From the NCBI RefSeq assembly GCF_026626745.1, contig NZ_JAPNJW010000001.1, forward strand, positions 1,766,001 through 1,830,000: DNA of 64,000 nt, read 5' to 3'. Below the pieces are notes generated by a model. It did no database searches. It saw only the letters and a list, made by a program, of their open reading frames with translations, and had not been told where the DNA came from. Each line of letters begins with the position of its first letter. Position 1 is the first letter of the stretch. The DNA comes from Nannocystis sp. RBIL2. Lineage in GTDB: Bacteria; Myxococcota_A; Polyangia; Nannocystales; Nannocystaceae. Made by a program: the position numbers and the translations under genes. Below, piece by piece: positions 26,427 through 34,491 of this stretch.

Positions 26427-27337
26427 GCCGCGCGGCTCCCGATCAGGTCCATGAAGATCGACTCTAGGTCGCCCTCGACCGCGCCGATCGCATGCACATC
26501 GATGCCGTGTTCGACCAGGCGGCGGTTGACTGCGGCGATGCTCGGCGGCGGCATCGCTGCCAGCGCGATGCCGTGCCCGCTGAGACGGGCCACCACGCCG
26601 GCGTCGGCGAGGACCCGCAGCGCGCGCGGATCATCGCCGGTGCGCAGGGCGACCGGCGCCGCCGGCACCCGTTCGCGCCGCAACGCAGCGAGCGTGCCCT
26701 GGAACAGCAAGCGCCCGCCGTGCACGATGCCGACGTGGGTGACGAAGCGCTCGATCTCCGCCAGCAGGTGGCTCGACACGACGATGGTCGTGCCTTCGTC
26801 GCGGTTCAGCGCGACGAGCAGATCGCGGATCTCGATGATGCCGTTCGGATCGAGCCCATTGGTCGGCTCGTCCAGGATCAGCAGCTCCGGCTGGTGCAGC
26901 ATCGCCGCGGCGATGCCGAGCCGCTGCTTCATGCCGAGCGAGAACTGGCCGACGCGCTTGCTGCGGGTCCCGGCGAGGCCGACGAGCTCGAGCACGACAC
27001 CGACGCGCTCTCGTGGCACGCGATGGATCCGTTGCAGCAGGGCCAGGTTCTCGTCCGCGGTCAGGTGCTCGTAGAGCGAGGGGCTCTCGATCAGCGAGCC
27101 GACGCGCTGCAAGATCTCGATGCGGTGCGTATCGAGGCTGCGACCGAAGATCGAGATCGTGCCGCGCTGCTTGCGGATGAGCCCCAGCACGAGTCGCAGC
27201 GTCGTGGTCTTGCCGGCGCCGTTCGGGCCGAGGAACCCGTACACGCTCCCCTCGGGCACCGCGAGGGCGATGTCGTCCAGAATGGGCTGGTCGGATGTAT
27301 AGCAGTGGCAGAGGCCGGTGGTTTTGAGGCACAACAC
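26423..27337 (-). CDS. ABC transporter ATP-binding protein, BcrA-like
   Basis: A 304-residue ATPase. Walker A is GPNGAGKTTT near residue 37-46, the signature is FSLGMKQRLGIA near 132, Walker B is LLILDEPTNGLDP near 152, and the switch His is in VVSSHLLAEIE. About 90 C-terminal residues form the extension common in BcrA/lantibiotic-immunity ATPases. It is the first gene of the operon with the ABC-2 permease, divergent from the DUF2975/XRE pair across an AT-rich region. Confidence 0.92.
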   Translation of the reverse strand: MLCLKTTGLCHCYTSDQPILDDIALAVPEGSVYGFLGPNGAGKTTTLRLVLGLIRKQRGTISIFGRSLDTHRIEILQRVGSLIESPSLYEHLTADENLALLQRIHRVPRERVGVVLELVGLAGTRSKRVGQFSLGMKQRLGIAAAMLHQPELLILDEPTNGLDPNGIIEIRDLLVALNRDEGTTIVVSSHLLAEIERFVTHVGIVHGGRLLFQGTLAALRRERVPAAPVALRTGDDPRALRVLADAGVVARLSGHGIALAAMPPPSIAAVNRRLVEHGIDVHAIGAVEGDLESIFMDLIGSRAA

Positions 27338-27427
27338 GGGGCACGCTCCAGCGGAGGGGTCGAAGGCGGCGAATTGAAGTAAGAGTTAAATTGTTTGGCC
27401 AAAAATTTAAGTCAAGGTTAAATTTCG
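27338..27427. promoter_or_regulatory. AT-rich divergent promoter/operator region
   Basis: A 90-base intergenic stretch that is strikingly AT-rich for this genome. It holds a near-palindrome at 27386-27410 (TTAAATT, central TTTGGCCAAA, AATTTAA) and a third TTAAATTT at 27418-27425. This is a good candidate operator for the XRE protein encoded downstream, controlling both the ABC genes and the DUF2975 genes. Confidence 0.55.
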
Positions 27428-27937
27428 ATGCTCATGAAGAACCCGGAGCTCGCTCAAATTCGCGCGCGCAGTGCGTCGCTCCGCCGGCTCGCCGGCGGCC
27501 TCCTCGTCGTGCTGTGGCTGTTGCTGCTGCTCGAGCGATTCGGCGCCGCCGGCCTGCAGGTGTGTGAACGCCACGCCGACGCCGCGTCGCTGCGGGCTCT
27601 GGCGGTGCAGCTCGTCGCCGCCGGTCCGGAGGTGCTCTACCTGCTCGCGCTCGGGTGCGTCCGGCGGGCGCTGGCCGAGTTTGCGCGCGGCGAGCTCTAT
27701 GCGCCGACGATCACGCGCCTGCTCGATCGGGTCGGCACGCTGCTCGCCACCGGCGCCTTCCTCGGCGTCTTCGTGGTGCCGGCGCTGCAGCGGGCCCTCG
27801 GCGGCGGTCCTGGTTACTGGATCGCGTTCGACGTGTCCGGGCTCGTGCTCGGCGCGCTCGGGCTGTCGCTCACCGTCATCGCCCGCGTGCTCGGCCGCGC
27901 CGCGGTCCTCCAGGCCGAACTCGACGAGATTTTCTGA
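27428..27937 (+). CDS. DUF2975 membrane protein
   Basis: A 169-residue protein with four hydrophobic segments (about 20-40, 62-82, 105-122, 133-155) and no signal peptide, typical of DUF2975. Such proteins are commonly encoded next to a small YozG-type XRE regulator, as here: the next gene starts inside its stop codon (ATGA overlap). Function is not known; the pair may sense a membrane or peptide signal. It is divergent from an ABC exporter operon. Confidence 0.8.
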   Translation: MLMKNPELAQIRARSASLRRLAGGLLVVLWLLLLLERFGAAGLQVCERHADAASLRALAVQLVAAGPEVLYLLALGCVRRALAEFARGELYAPTITRLLDRVGTLLATGAFLGVFVVPALQRALGGGPGYWIAFDVSGLVLGALGLSLTVIARVLGRAAVLQAELDEIF

Positions 27938-28179
27938 TGCCGATCCGTATCCGGCTCGACGAAGTGCTCGCGGCGAAGCACCTGAAGGCCAAACAGATAG
28001 CCGCCGAGATCGGCGTCAGCGAGACCCATCTTTCGCTGTTCCGCTCGGGCAAGGTGCGAGGCGTACGCTTCGCCACGCTGGCGAAGTTATGCGCGGCGCT
28101 CGGCTGCCAGCCGGGCGACCTGCTCGTCTACGAGCCGGGCGAATCGGACCTCGCCGAGGGCGACGACGACGGCGATTGA
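27937..28179 (+). CDS. XRE-family regulator, YozG-like
   Basis: An 80-residue helix-turn-helix protein of the YozG type. The HTH is at about residues 14-60 (KQIAAEIGVSETHLSLFRSG, then KVRGVRFATLAKLCAALGCQPGDLL), and the tail is acidic (EGDDDGD). It overlaps the DUF2975 gene by ATGA and is likely co-translated. A short palindromic AT-rich site upstream is the probable operator. Confidence 0.88.
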   Translation: MPIRIRLDEVLAAKHLKAKQIAAEIGVSETHLSLFRSGKVRGVRFATLAKLCAALGCQPGDLLVYEPGESDLAEGDDDGD

Positions 28180-28839
28180 CGACGGTCGTGCGGCGGCCTC
28201 CCCTCCTCGAGCTGCACAGCGCCCGCGTCGAAGATGAAACCTGCGCCGGCGCCGCGGTCGACGTCGCCAAGCGTTCGGCAGAGTTATCGTCGCTCGATCG
28301 CTCCGTGCAAAGACCCGAATCGGCCGATCACCCACTTCGCCACGTGGTCGACCGCGCCGAGCGTCGAGGTCGTCGGCGCCCTGCAGTGATTCGACTGCCA
28401 CCACGACTGCCGTCACGCGCGGGCAACGGCTCTTGCGCGTCTGCGACGCACGGAGAGCCGGCGGGACGTCGCCTTCACGGGCAGGCCGTGGCAGGGTCCG
28501 GCGCTCACACGCACGACACTACCACCCTGTGCCGGCAGGCGCCTCGTCGAAGCGGGATTCCTGCGAGTCGCTCTGGCGGGCCACCTCGGTGTCTGTTCGG
28601 ACGTGTCTTTGAAGCCGTGCTTTTTTCTGCAGCTCGCCGTTTGGCCGGGCCATGATCATGACCGCCATGCACGCCGACCCGAACGCGGAGGTCCGCCTCT
28701 CTCGACCGGGGGAGGTAGTCCCTGCATCGCGCTGAAGCGCTTCAGCGTCCCCGAGATTCGGCGACGCCGGTCTGCTCACACACCGCTCGCTTCGCGGACC
28801 CGCTTGCACCTCCGTCGCCGCGACCTACGTTGGCGCGCC
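28180..28839. other. 660-base intergenic region with an 18-base palindrome
   Basis: No intact gene. Short high-GC3 stretches on the plus strand (28320-28388, ending PSVEVVGALQ; 28651-28734, MIMTAMHADPNAEVRLSRPG) have no ribosome site and may be remnants. A perfect 18-base palindrome is at 28730-28747. Confidence 0.35.
28730..28747. promoter_or_regulatory. Perfect 18-base palindrome
   Basis: CGCTGAAGCGCTTCAGCG, about 93 bases before the SGNH hydrolase start. It could be an operator for a dimeric regulator or a hairpin. Confidence 0.35.
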
Positions 28840-29445
28840 GTGCCCATCCATTACGTCGCCCTCGGGGACTCGGCAGGCGCGGGCTTCGGTGTGCCTGCCG
28901 GCGCGGGCTACGTCGATCGTGTGTTCACCCAGCTACAGCGACGAGACCCGTCCGCGCGGCTGCGGAACCTCGCGCGCAATGGCGCGACCACCGCGACGCT
29001 GCGTACCGATCAGCTCGGCGCTGCCCTCGCCGCGCAGCCGACCGTCTGTTCGCTGTTCATCGGCGGCAACGACCTGTGGCGCGGCGTGACCCCCTCGCAC
29101 TACGGCCGCAACCTCGAGGCGATCGCCGATCAGCTCGACCGAGCCCGCTGCCCGGTCGTGGTCGGCACTCTGCCCAACCTGGCCCATGCACCCGCCGCGG
29201 CGCTCGCCGAGAGATTCCTCGGCATCGCCCGCGCGCAGATCGAGGAGCGAATCGTCGCCTACAACGAGCGCGTGCGCCGGCTCGCGGTCGACCACAGCTA
29301 CGCGCTGGTCGACCTGTTCGGCTCGGCCCGCCTCGACGAGCACGCCGAGTACTTCGCGGCCGACGGCTTCCATCCCTCCGCCGCCGGTCATGCGGCGTGG
29401 TACGAGACGATCTGGCCGGCCTTCGCCGCGTTGCATCCGCAATGA
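28840..29445 (+). CDS. SGNH/GDSL-type hydrolase
   Basis: A 201-residue cytoplasmic SGNH hydrolase. Block I is ALGDSAGAGFG (catalytic Ser near residue 9), block III is GGNDLWRG near 71, and block V is DGFHPSAAGH near 184 (Asp and His). The size fits the small lysophospholipase/TesA-like branch. Start is GTG just before the conserved PIHYVALGDS; no clear Shine-Dalgarno. Substrate unknown. Confidence 0.85.
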   Translation: MPIHYVALGDSAGAGFGVPAGAGYVDRVFTQLQRRDPSARLRNLARNGATTATLRTDQLGAALAAQPTVCSLFIGGNDLWRGVTPSHYGRNLEAIADQLDRARCPVVVGTLPNLAHAPAAALAERFLGIARAQIEERIVAYNERVRRLAVDHSYALVDLFGSARLDEHAEYFAADGFHPSAAGHAAWYETIWPAFAALHPQ

Positions 29446-29589
29446 CCGCAAGTGACCTTGCCCCGTGAGTGCCGACAAGCCCGGCGCGCGCGCCGCGGCC
29501 GTGCATTCCGCCGCGCCAGTCCTGACTTCGTCGCGTGCGGCCGGGCATGCCGCGCCTCGCTGCCATCGAGCGGCGAGGCGCCGCGCCGC

Positions 29590-30276
29590 ATGTCATCCTG
29601 TCCTGCTCCCATGCGCGGTGCCGACAATTCCGACGCAATTGCTCTCACCCGGCAGCTCCCGCTGTTCGGACACGAGGTGCCCCGATTCGACGCCTCGTTC
29701 TCGACGCTCGAGCGGATCGAGCTGGCCGACGACGCGTGGATCGAGGTCGCGCGCGGATGGCTCTCGGGACATGCCAGCTTGTTCGAGCTGCTCCTGCACG
29801 GCACGCGCTGGCGCGCGGACGAGCGAGTGATGTACGATCGGCAGGTCGAGGTGCCGCGGCTGCACGGAGTGCCGGCGGCGCGCGGGCCGGCGGCGGAGAC
29901 GTTGCGGGCGGTCCGGTCGGCGCTCGACGCCCGCTACGCGACCGACTTCGAGCGGGTGACGCTCGGCCTTTACCGCGACGGCCGCGACAGCGTCGCGTTC
30001 CACGGCGACTACGTCGCGCGGCGGATACAGGAGGCCCTCGTCGCCACGGTTTCGCTCGGCGCGCCGCGGCGCTTCCTGCTGCGTCCCACCCGCGGCGGCG
30101 CCTCGCTCGAGCTGTCGCTCGGCTGGGGCGACCTGCTGGTGATGGGCGGCAGCTGCCAGCGCACGTATCAGCACGCGGTGCCGAAGGTCGCTCGCGCTGC
30201 CCCCCGCATCGCTATCATGTTCCGGCCGGTATGGCCCGACGACGGCAGCGACCTGGCCCCTCGCGCGGACCGCTGA
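29590..30276 (+). CDS. alkB: AlkB-family alpha-ketoglutarate-dependent dioxygenase
   Basis: A 228-residue Fe(II)/2-oxoglutarate dioxygenase of the AlkB type, which repairs alkylated DNA or RNA bases. The iron ligands are visible: FHGDYV (His-x-Asp) near residue 137 and QHAVPK (His) near 196, with the 2-oxoglutarate-binding Arg in IMFRPVW near 214. A VTLGLYRDGRDSVAFH stretch matches the family. Start is uncertain (29590 or 29611); neither has a good ribosome site. Single gene; no Ada regulator nearby. Confidence 0.88.
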   Translation: MSSCPAPMRGADNSDAIALTRQLPLFGHEVPRFDASFSTLERIELADDAWIEVARGWLSGHASLFELLLHGTRWRADERVMYDRQVEVPRLHGVPAARGPAAETLRAVRSALDARYATDFERVTLGLYRDGRDSVAFHGDYVARRIQEALVATVSLGAPRRFLLRPTRGGASLELSLGWGDLLVMGGSCQRTYQHAVPKVARAAPRIAIMFRPVWPDDGSDLAPRADR

Positions 30277-30341
30277 GCCGGGACGTCGGGGCCGGGCTCC
30301 GCGACTTTGACAGCCGGCGCTCATTCTCGTATGGCACCTGT

Positions 30342-31322
30342 ATGAGGCGAGCGATTCACTGCAAGGCGGCGCTGCTGGTCGCGTGCGCGTGCACGGTCGG
30401 CGGCCCAGGGGCGGTCGACGCCGCGCCGCGAGCGGCGGACCCGGGGGTCGAGCTGTACGGCGCCGGCCACTTCACGACCGGGGCGTGGGACTTCTTCATG
30501 GCCTTCTCGCCCGATCAGCGGCAGGTGTTGTTCGGCCGCGCCGACCCGGCCTTCGATCGCTACGAGCTCCTCGAGACCCGGCTCGGCGCCGACGCTCGCT
30601 GGTCGAAGCCGGCGCACCCGAGCTTCGCCGGACAGTGGAGCGACGCCGACCCGCACATCTCGCCCGCCGGCGACGCCGTGTACTTCATCTCCAACCGTCC
30701 CATCGGCCCCGACGAGCCGGGACCGCGGACCACGTATGACATCTGGTTCGCCCCGCGCGCGCCGGACGGCTCGTGGGGGCCTGCGCAGCGCGTGCCCGAG
30801 CCGGTCAACGACGCCGCGGTCGACGAGTGGTCGCCGGCGATCGCCGCCAGCGGCAACCTCTACTTCGGGATCGAGCGCCCCGGCGGCCACGGCGGCACCG
30901 ACCTCTGGGTCGCGCGTCGCGTCGACGGCGTCTATCAGCCGCCCGAGAACCTCGGCCCCGCGATCAACACGCCGGGCCTCGAAGTCGAGCCGTGGATCGC
31001 CCCGGACGAGAGCTATCTGATCTTCGCCGGGCTGCGCCGCGCCGACTCGATCGGCAGCTACGACCTGTACTTCAGCCGCCGGCGCGACGGCGCGTGGGAG
31101 CCCGCGCGACCGCTGGCGAGCCTCAACACCGCCGCCTCCGAGTGGAATCACAGCGTCTCGCCCGACGGCGCATGGTTGTACTTCAGCAGCAACCGCAGCT
31201 ACACGGGACCGCTCGGCCCGCGCTTCGACGACCCGCGGGACGACCGCAGCGTCGCCGGCGTCGGCGACGGCAAGCAGGGCGACATCTATCGCGTATCGAT
31301 GCGCGCGCTCGGCCTGCCGTGA
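30342..31322 (+). CDS. Exported PD40/TolB-like beta-propeller protein
   Basis: A 326-residue protein with an N-terminal signal (MRRAIHCKAALLVACACTVGG). The mature part is a propeller of PD40-type repeats: FMAFSPDQRQVLF, DPHISPAGDAVYFISN, SPAIAASGNLYF, PWIAPDESYLIFAG, SVSPDGAWLYFSSN. These are typical of TolB-like or WD40-like periplasmic proteins. Function unknown. It is convergent with the metallo-beta-lactamase lipoprotein with a 12-base gap. Confidence 0.8.
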   Translation: MRRAIHCKAALLVACACTVGGPGAVDAAPRAADPGVELYGAGHFTTGAWDFFMAFSPDQRQVLFGRADPAFDRYELLETRLGADARWSKPAHPSFAGQWSDADPHISPAGDAVYFISNRPIGPDEPGPRTTYDIWFAPRAPDGSWGPAQRVPEPVNDAAVDEWSPAIAASGNLYFGIERPGGHGGTDLWVARRVDGVYQPPENLGPAINTPGLEVEPWIAPDESYLIFAGLRRADSIGSYDLYFSRRRDGAWEPARPLASLNTAASEWNHSVSPDGAWLYFSSNRSYTGPLGPRFDDPRDDRSVAGVGDGKQGDIYRVSMRALGLP

Positions 31323-31334
31323 ACGCTCACCGCC

Positions 31335-32402
31335 TCACAGCGGGTAGACGATGAAGTCGTCGTGGACCTCGATCACGGGCTCCTGCATGGCTTCGACGGC
31401 GTCGCGCAGCTCGAGCAGGTGGGCCATGTCGAGCTCGAGCGGGTGCTCGTCCGGGTGCGAGGCCTGCATGAACTCGAAGTCCTCGCCGGGGGTGTTGGTC
31501 ATCTCGATGTGCGCGCCGAGGACCCGGCAGACCTCCTTGTCGGCGAGGTGGTCGACGAGGCGGCCGATGCTGGCGACGTAGGCGGGGAAGTCGGCGATGT
31601 AGAGGCGGCCGGGATAGAGCGTGTCGCCGGTGAAGACGACGCCGGTGGCGGGGTCGTAGACGGCGATGTGCGCCTTCTCGTGGCCGGGTAGCGGGACGAT
31701 GTCGAGGACGCGCCCGCCGAGGTCGTACTGCACGATCTGCTCGGGCCAGGCGTCGATGCCGAAGAACTGGCGCACGGCGGCCTCGCCGATGCCGACGATG
31801 CTGGTGTCGGCGTCACCGACGAACAGGTCGTTGCCGGCGACGTGGTCGCCGTGGGCGTGGGTGTTGCCGACGACGAGTTCGATGGGGGCGCCACCATGGG
31901 CCTGAGACCAGTCGTCGACGAGGCCGTGGACGATGTCGTCGATCGGGATGTTGCCGTCTCCGGTGTCGAGCAGGAGGGCGCGCTCCGAGCCGAACAGCAG
32001 CATCATGAACGGGCCCTCGAAGCTGGTACACAGCGACTGGCGGAGGATCCAGGTGTCGGCGGAATACTGATGGACCTGGACCTGCGGCTCGCTGCCGCAG
32101 TCGATGCCGTCGATCCAGTGGGCCGGGAGCTCGCCGGCACACTCCTGCACGCCGGTGGTGGCGCTGGTGGTGGCGCTGGTGGTGGATCCAGTGGAGCTGT
32201 CGTCGCTCGTCGAGGTCGTGCTCGTGGTCGTGACCGGCTCCGCGGTGGTGGTGGTCGTGGTGGTGGCGCCTTCGGTCGTGCTCGCGGTCGTGCCCGAGGT
32301 CGTGGTCGTGCCGGTCGTGCCGGTGGTGGTCCCGTCGCTGGCGGCGGGCTCCTCACCGCCGCATGCGAGTACACAGAGCAGGGGAGTCCAGAGCGTTCGC
32401 AT
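31335..32402 (-). CDS. Metallo-beta-lactamase-fold lipoprotein
   Basis: A 355-residue exported hydrolase. The lipobox (LLCVLAC) is followed by a Thr/Ser-rich linker of about 70 residues. The MBL domain has the zinc motif THAHGDHVAG, a later His in PLPGHEKAH, and Asp in FTGDTLYPG, and LGAHIEMTNTP near the end supplies the last His. The Thr-rich linker should display the enzyme on the cell surface. Substrate unknown; glyoxalase II or lactonase-like activity is as likely as any. Start at 32402 gives the clean signal peptide. Confidence 0.87.
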   Translation of the reverse strand: MRTLWTPLLCVLACGGEEPAASDGTTTGTTGTTTTSGTTASTTEGATTTTTTTAEPVTTTSTTSTSDDSSTGSTTSATTSATTGVQECAGELPAHWIDGIDCGSEPQVQVHQYSADTWILRQSLCTSFEGPFMMLLFGSERALLLDTGDGNIPIDDIVHGLVDDWSQAHGGAPIELVVGNTHAHGDHVAGNDLFVGDADTSIVGIGEAAVRQFFGIDAWPEQIVQYDLGGRVLDIVPLPGHEKAHIAVYDPATGVVFTGDTLYPGRLYIADFPAYVASIGRLVDHLADKEVCRVLGAHIEMTNTPGEDFEFMQASHPDEHPLELDMAHLLELRDAVEAMQEPVIEVHDDFIVYPL

Positions 32403-32521
32403 CACGCGAACGTACGCCACCCTCGCGCGGGCACGCAACCACGGACAGGTGGACCGGAGTCGGCTAACCCGAGGCGTGCGTCCCGGCGTGTGGTTACGCA
32501 GTCCCCTTTCACAGCATCATG

Positions 32522-32791
32522 CTAGACCTGAAAGTAGTTCCGCCAGGCCTGGTAGAGCGCGTCCCGGATCGCCTGCGGGACCGCGCCGCCGCCGCGGTGG
32601 CTGAAGACCCCGGTGAAGCCATAGTAATAGTACTCATTGTCGTTCGTCGCCATGTGATCGTCGCCGGGATTGTCCACGTGGCGGCTGAAGTGGATGTTCG
32701 CGAAGGCGGCGATGGTGTTGCAGACGTAATAGACCCAGTTCCCCGTGAGGTTCTCCAGGGCGTTTGCGATCTTCCAGTCGTTCATGCTCAT
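32522..32791 (-). CDS. Small unknown protein, second gene of a pair
   Basis: An 89-residue soluble protein rich in Asn, Tyr and aromatic residues (NWVYYVCNTIAAFANIH, NEYYYYGFTGVFSHRG). No signal peptide and no family I recognise. It starts 10 bases after the stop of the 106-residue gene, so they are one operon. Base composition is less GC-rich than neighbouring genes. The leader GGGGCCGCC before the ATG resembles that of the lipoprotein gene at 33972. Confidence 0.6.
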   Translation of the reverse strand: MSMNDWKIANALENLTGNWVYYVCNTIAAFANIHFSRHVDNPGDDHMATNDNEYYYYGFTGVFSHRGGGAVPQAIRDALYQAWRNYFQV

Positions 32792-32801
32792 GGCGGCCCC
32801 G

Positions 32802-33122
32802 TCAAGTTTCGGCGAGGGAGATGTTGCCCGTGGGATCGACGGTCATTTTATAATCCTGCGGGCTGCTGTGGACGTTGGCGAGGATGGTCTCACCCGAGCC
32901 GTCGTCCCATTCAGCCTTGATCTTCCAGTCCTCGTCCCACAGGATGCAGCGGCCTCTCCCGGTCTGGATGCTGAGCGGTACGTCCTTGTGCTGGGAGATC
33001 CAGGCGTACACCTCGGCGTACGACCGTGGGCCCACCGTCTGGCTGTCCGCCGGATTCTCCATGTTCACGATGGATATGTGGGCGTTCGATTGATTGTCGC
33101 AGCCGCGAATGCCTGTCGTCAT
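32802..33122 (-). CDS. Small unknown protein, first gene of a pair
   Basis: A 106-residue protein with a likely beta-rich core (SIVNMENPADSQTVGPRSYA, then WDEDWKIKAEWDDGSGETI). The regular strand pattern suggests a small beta sandwich or lectin-like fold, but I do not recognise it. The start is supported by AGGA five bases upstream of the ATG. No signal peptide. Confidence 0.6.
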   Translation of the reverse strand: MTTGIRGCDNQSNAHISIVNMENPADSQTVGPRSYAEVYAWISQHKDVPLSIQTGRGRCILWDEDWKIKAEWDDGSGETILANVHSSPQDYKMTVDPTGNISLAET

Positions 33123-33465
33123 AGTTTCCTCGAGGGTTGCAATATGTCTCGCGGCCGTCGAGGTGCCGCGGGCGGAACGGTCTCTCGTGACCCCCACGAC
33201 ACCGCCCGCGCGCAGCCGCTCGCACCCGTCGCCGCAGCGCACGCCGCAGCCGCGAGGCAGGTCGGGATCGTCGAATCGCGCTCGCCGCCGAAGCGCGCGG
33301 CCCTGCTCGGCCTCGCCGCGCGCCACCTGATCGTCGTAGGCCGGCCCACGCGCCGCGCCACGCGAGCGTCCGCACGGCTTCGGCGCGCGGGTCGACCGCA
33401 GCGACTACCGCAGCGCTGCAGCGGGTTCGCCGATCGGCCGCGCGAGCGGTTCGAGCGACGTCGGC
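33123..33465. other. Intergenic region, no gene seen
   Basis: About 340 bases upstream of the small two-gene operon. The minus strand reads only Arg-rich sequence. The promoter of the operon is probably in 33123-33180, where there is a local AT-rich patch (GCAATATG). Confidence 0.35.
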
Positions 33466-33972
33466 TCAGGTATCGGCGAGGCAGGCCATCACCGCCTGCA
33501 TGCAGGTGTCGGCGAACGCCTGGTTCTGGCACATCGAGCACTCGGCGGTCGGCGAGGCGGCCATCGTGCAGGTCGCCTCGCAGACATCGGCACAGGCGTC
33601 GCAGATGCACGCGAACAGGGCGTCCGACAGCATCTGCGAGGCCTCGCAGAGCTCGCCCTCCGCGCCCATGAGCGACTCGGCGCAGCTGAGGCAGTCGGCC
33701 CCGGTCGAGCCCGAGCTCGTGTCGGGCTCGCCGGAGCTCGAGCCGGACGAGCCCGGCTCGCCGGTCGTGCTCGACGAGCCGGTGGTCGGCACCGCGGTGG
33801 TCGCGTCCGAGCTCGACCCGTCCGTCGACCCGGAGGATGTGCTGGTCGGGCCCGTGCTCTCGCTGCTGGCCCCGGTGCCCGTGCCGGTGCCGTCGGTCGT
33901 GGTCATGTCGCCGGTCTGCCCCCCGCAAGCGCCCAGCAGTCCGGTGATGATCAAAACGATCCGTGTCTTCAT
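33466..33972 (-). CDS. Cys-rich lipoprotein with Ser/Thr linker
   Basis: A 168-residue protein. Signal MKTRIVLIITGLLGAC ends at Cys16. Residues 20-95 are a Ser/Thr/Gly-rich linker. The C-terminal domain (96-168) has about 11 Cys in a pattern (CLSCAES, LCEAS, CICDACADVCEATC, CSMCQ, CMQAVMAC) that suggests a disulfide-knit surface module. It is preceded by GAGGGGG at good spacing. Divergent from the P450 gene; no partner identified. Confidence 0.78.
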   Translation of the reverse strand: MKTRIVLIITGLLGACGGQTGDMTTTDGTGTGTGASSESTGPTSTSSGSTDGSSSDATTAVPTTGSSSTTGEPGSSGSSSGEPDTSSGSTGADCLSCAESLMGAEGELCEASQMLSDALFACICDACADVCEATCTMAASPTAECSMCQNQAFADTCMQAVMACLADT

Positions 33973-34491
33973 GGCGGCCCCCTCGCCCGCGCCGACGCGC
34001 GGGCCGTCACAGTTTGATCCCCTCGCCTGCTCGCCGTCAATCTCGACCGGCTCCCGAGGTCGACGTGATTCCGATCCGCTCGGCAGGGTGAGGCCTCGCC
34101 CTTCGCCCGTGCGCGGCGGAGATCGAAGCGCGGTTCGACGGACGGCCAGAGGCCGACGGAGCGGCGCGTCCCGGCGACACCCACGGCGACGAATGTCCCC
34201 CTGGGACATCGGCGATGTCGTCGCATGAGACCTTCCCCGCCCGGGGCCGTCGCTCCGCGCAAGCACCCGAAGATCCTTGAACAATCTGGCGTGGAACGGC
34301 GGGTGCTTTGCCACCTCCGCATGTCCGCCGCGTCCCCGGCTCCTCGGCGAATGTCCCCGCCTTCTGTTGACATTCACCGCTCTCGCCCCAGTCGAACTCG
34401 AGGAGCCGTGACGCGGCGACTGACACGATTGGCTCACGCCCGCGCTGACCTCGTCGCGTCGAACGCACATTTTTCTTCAGAAAGAAGCCGC
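33973..34491. promoter_or_regulatory. Upstream region of terpene cluster with repeated ATGTCC elements
   Basis: About 520 bases between the divergent Cys-rich lipoprotein and first P450. It holds a perfect inverted repeat ATGTCCC-CCT-GGGACAT at 34193-34209 and another GAATGTC / GACATTC at 34349-34375, sharing the GAATGTCCCC half-site. These may be operators controlling the terpene genes. No gene seen. Confidence 0.45.
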
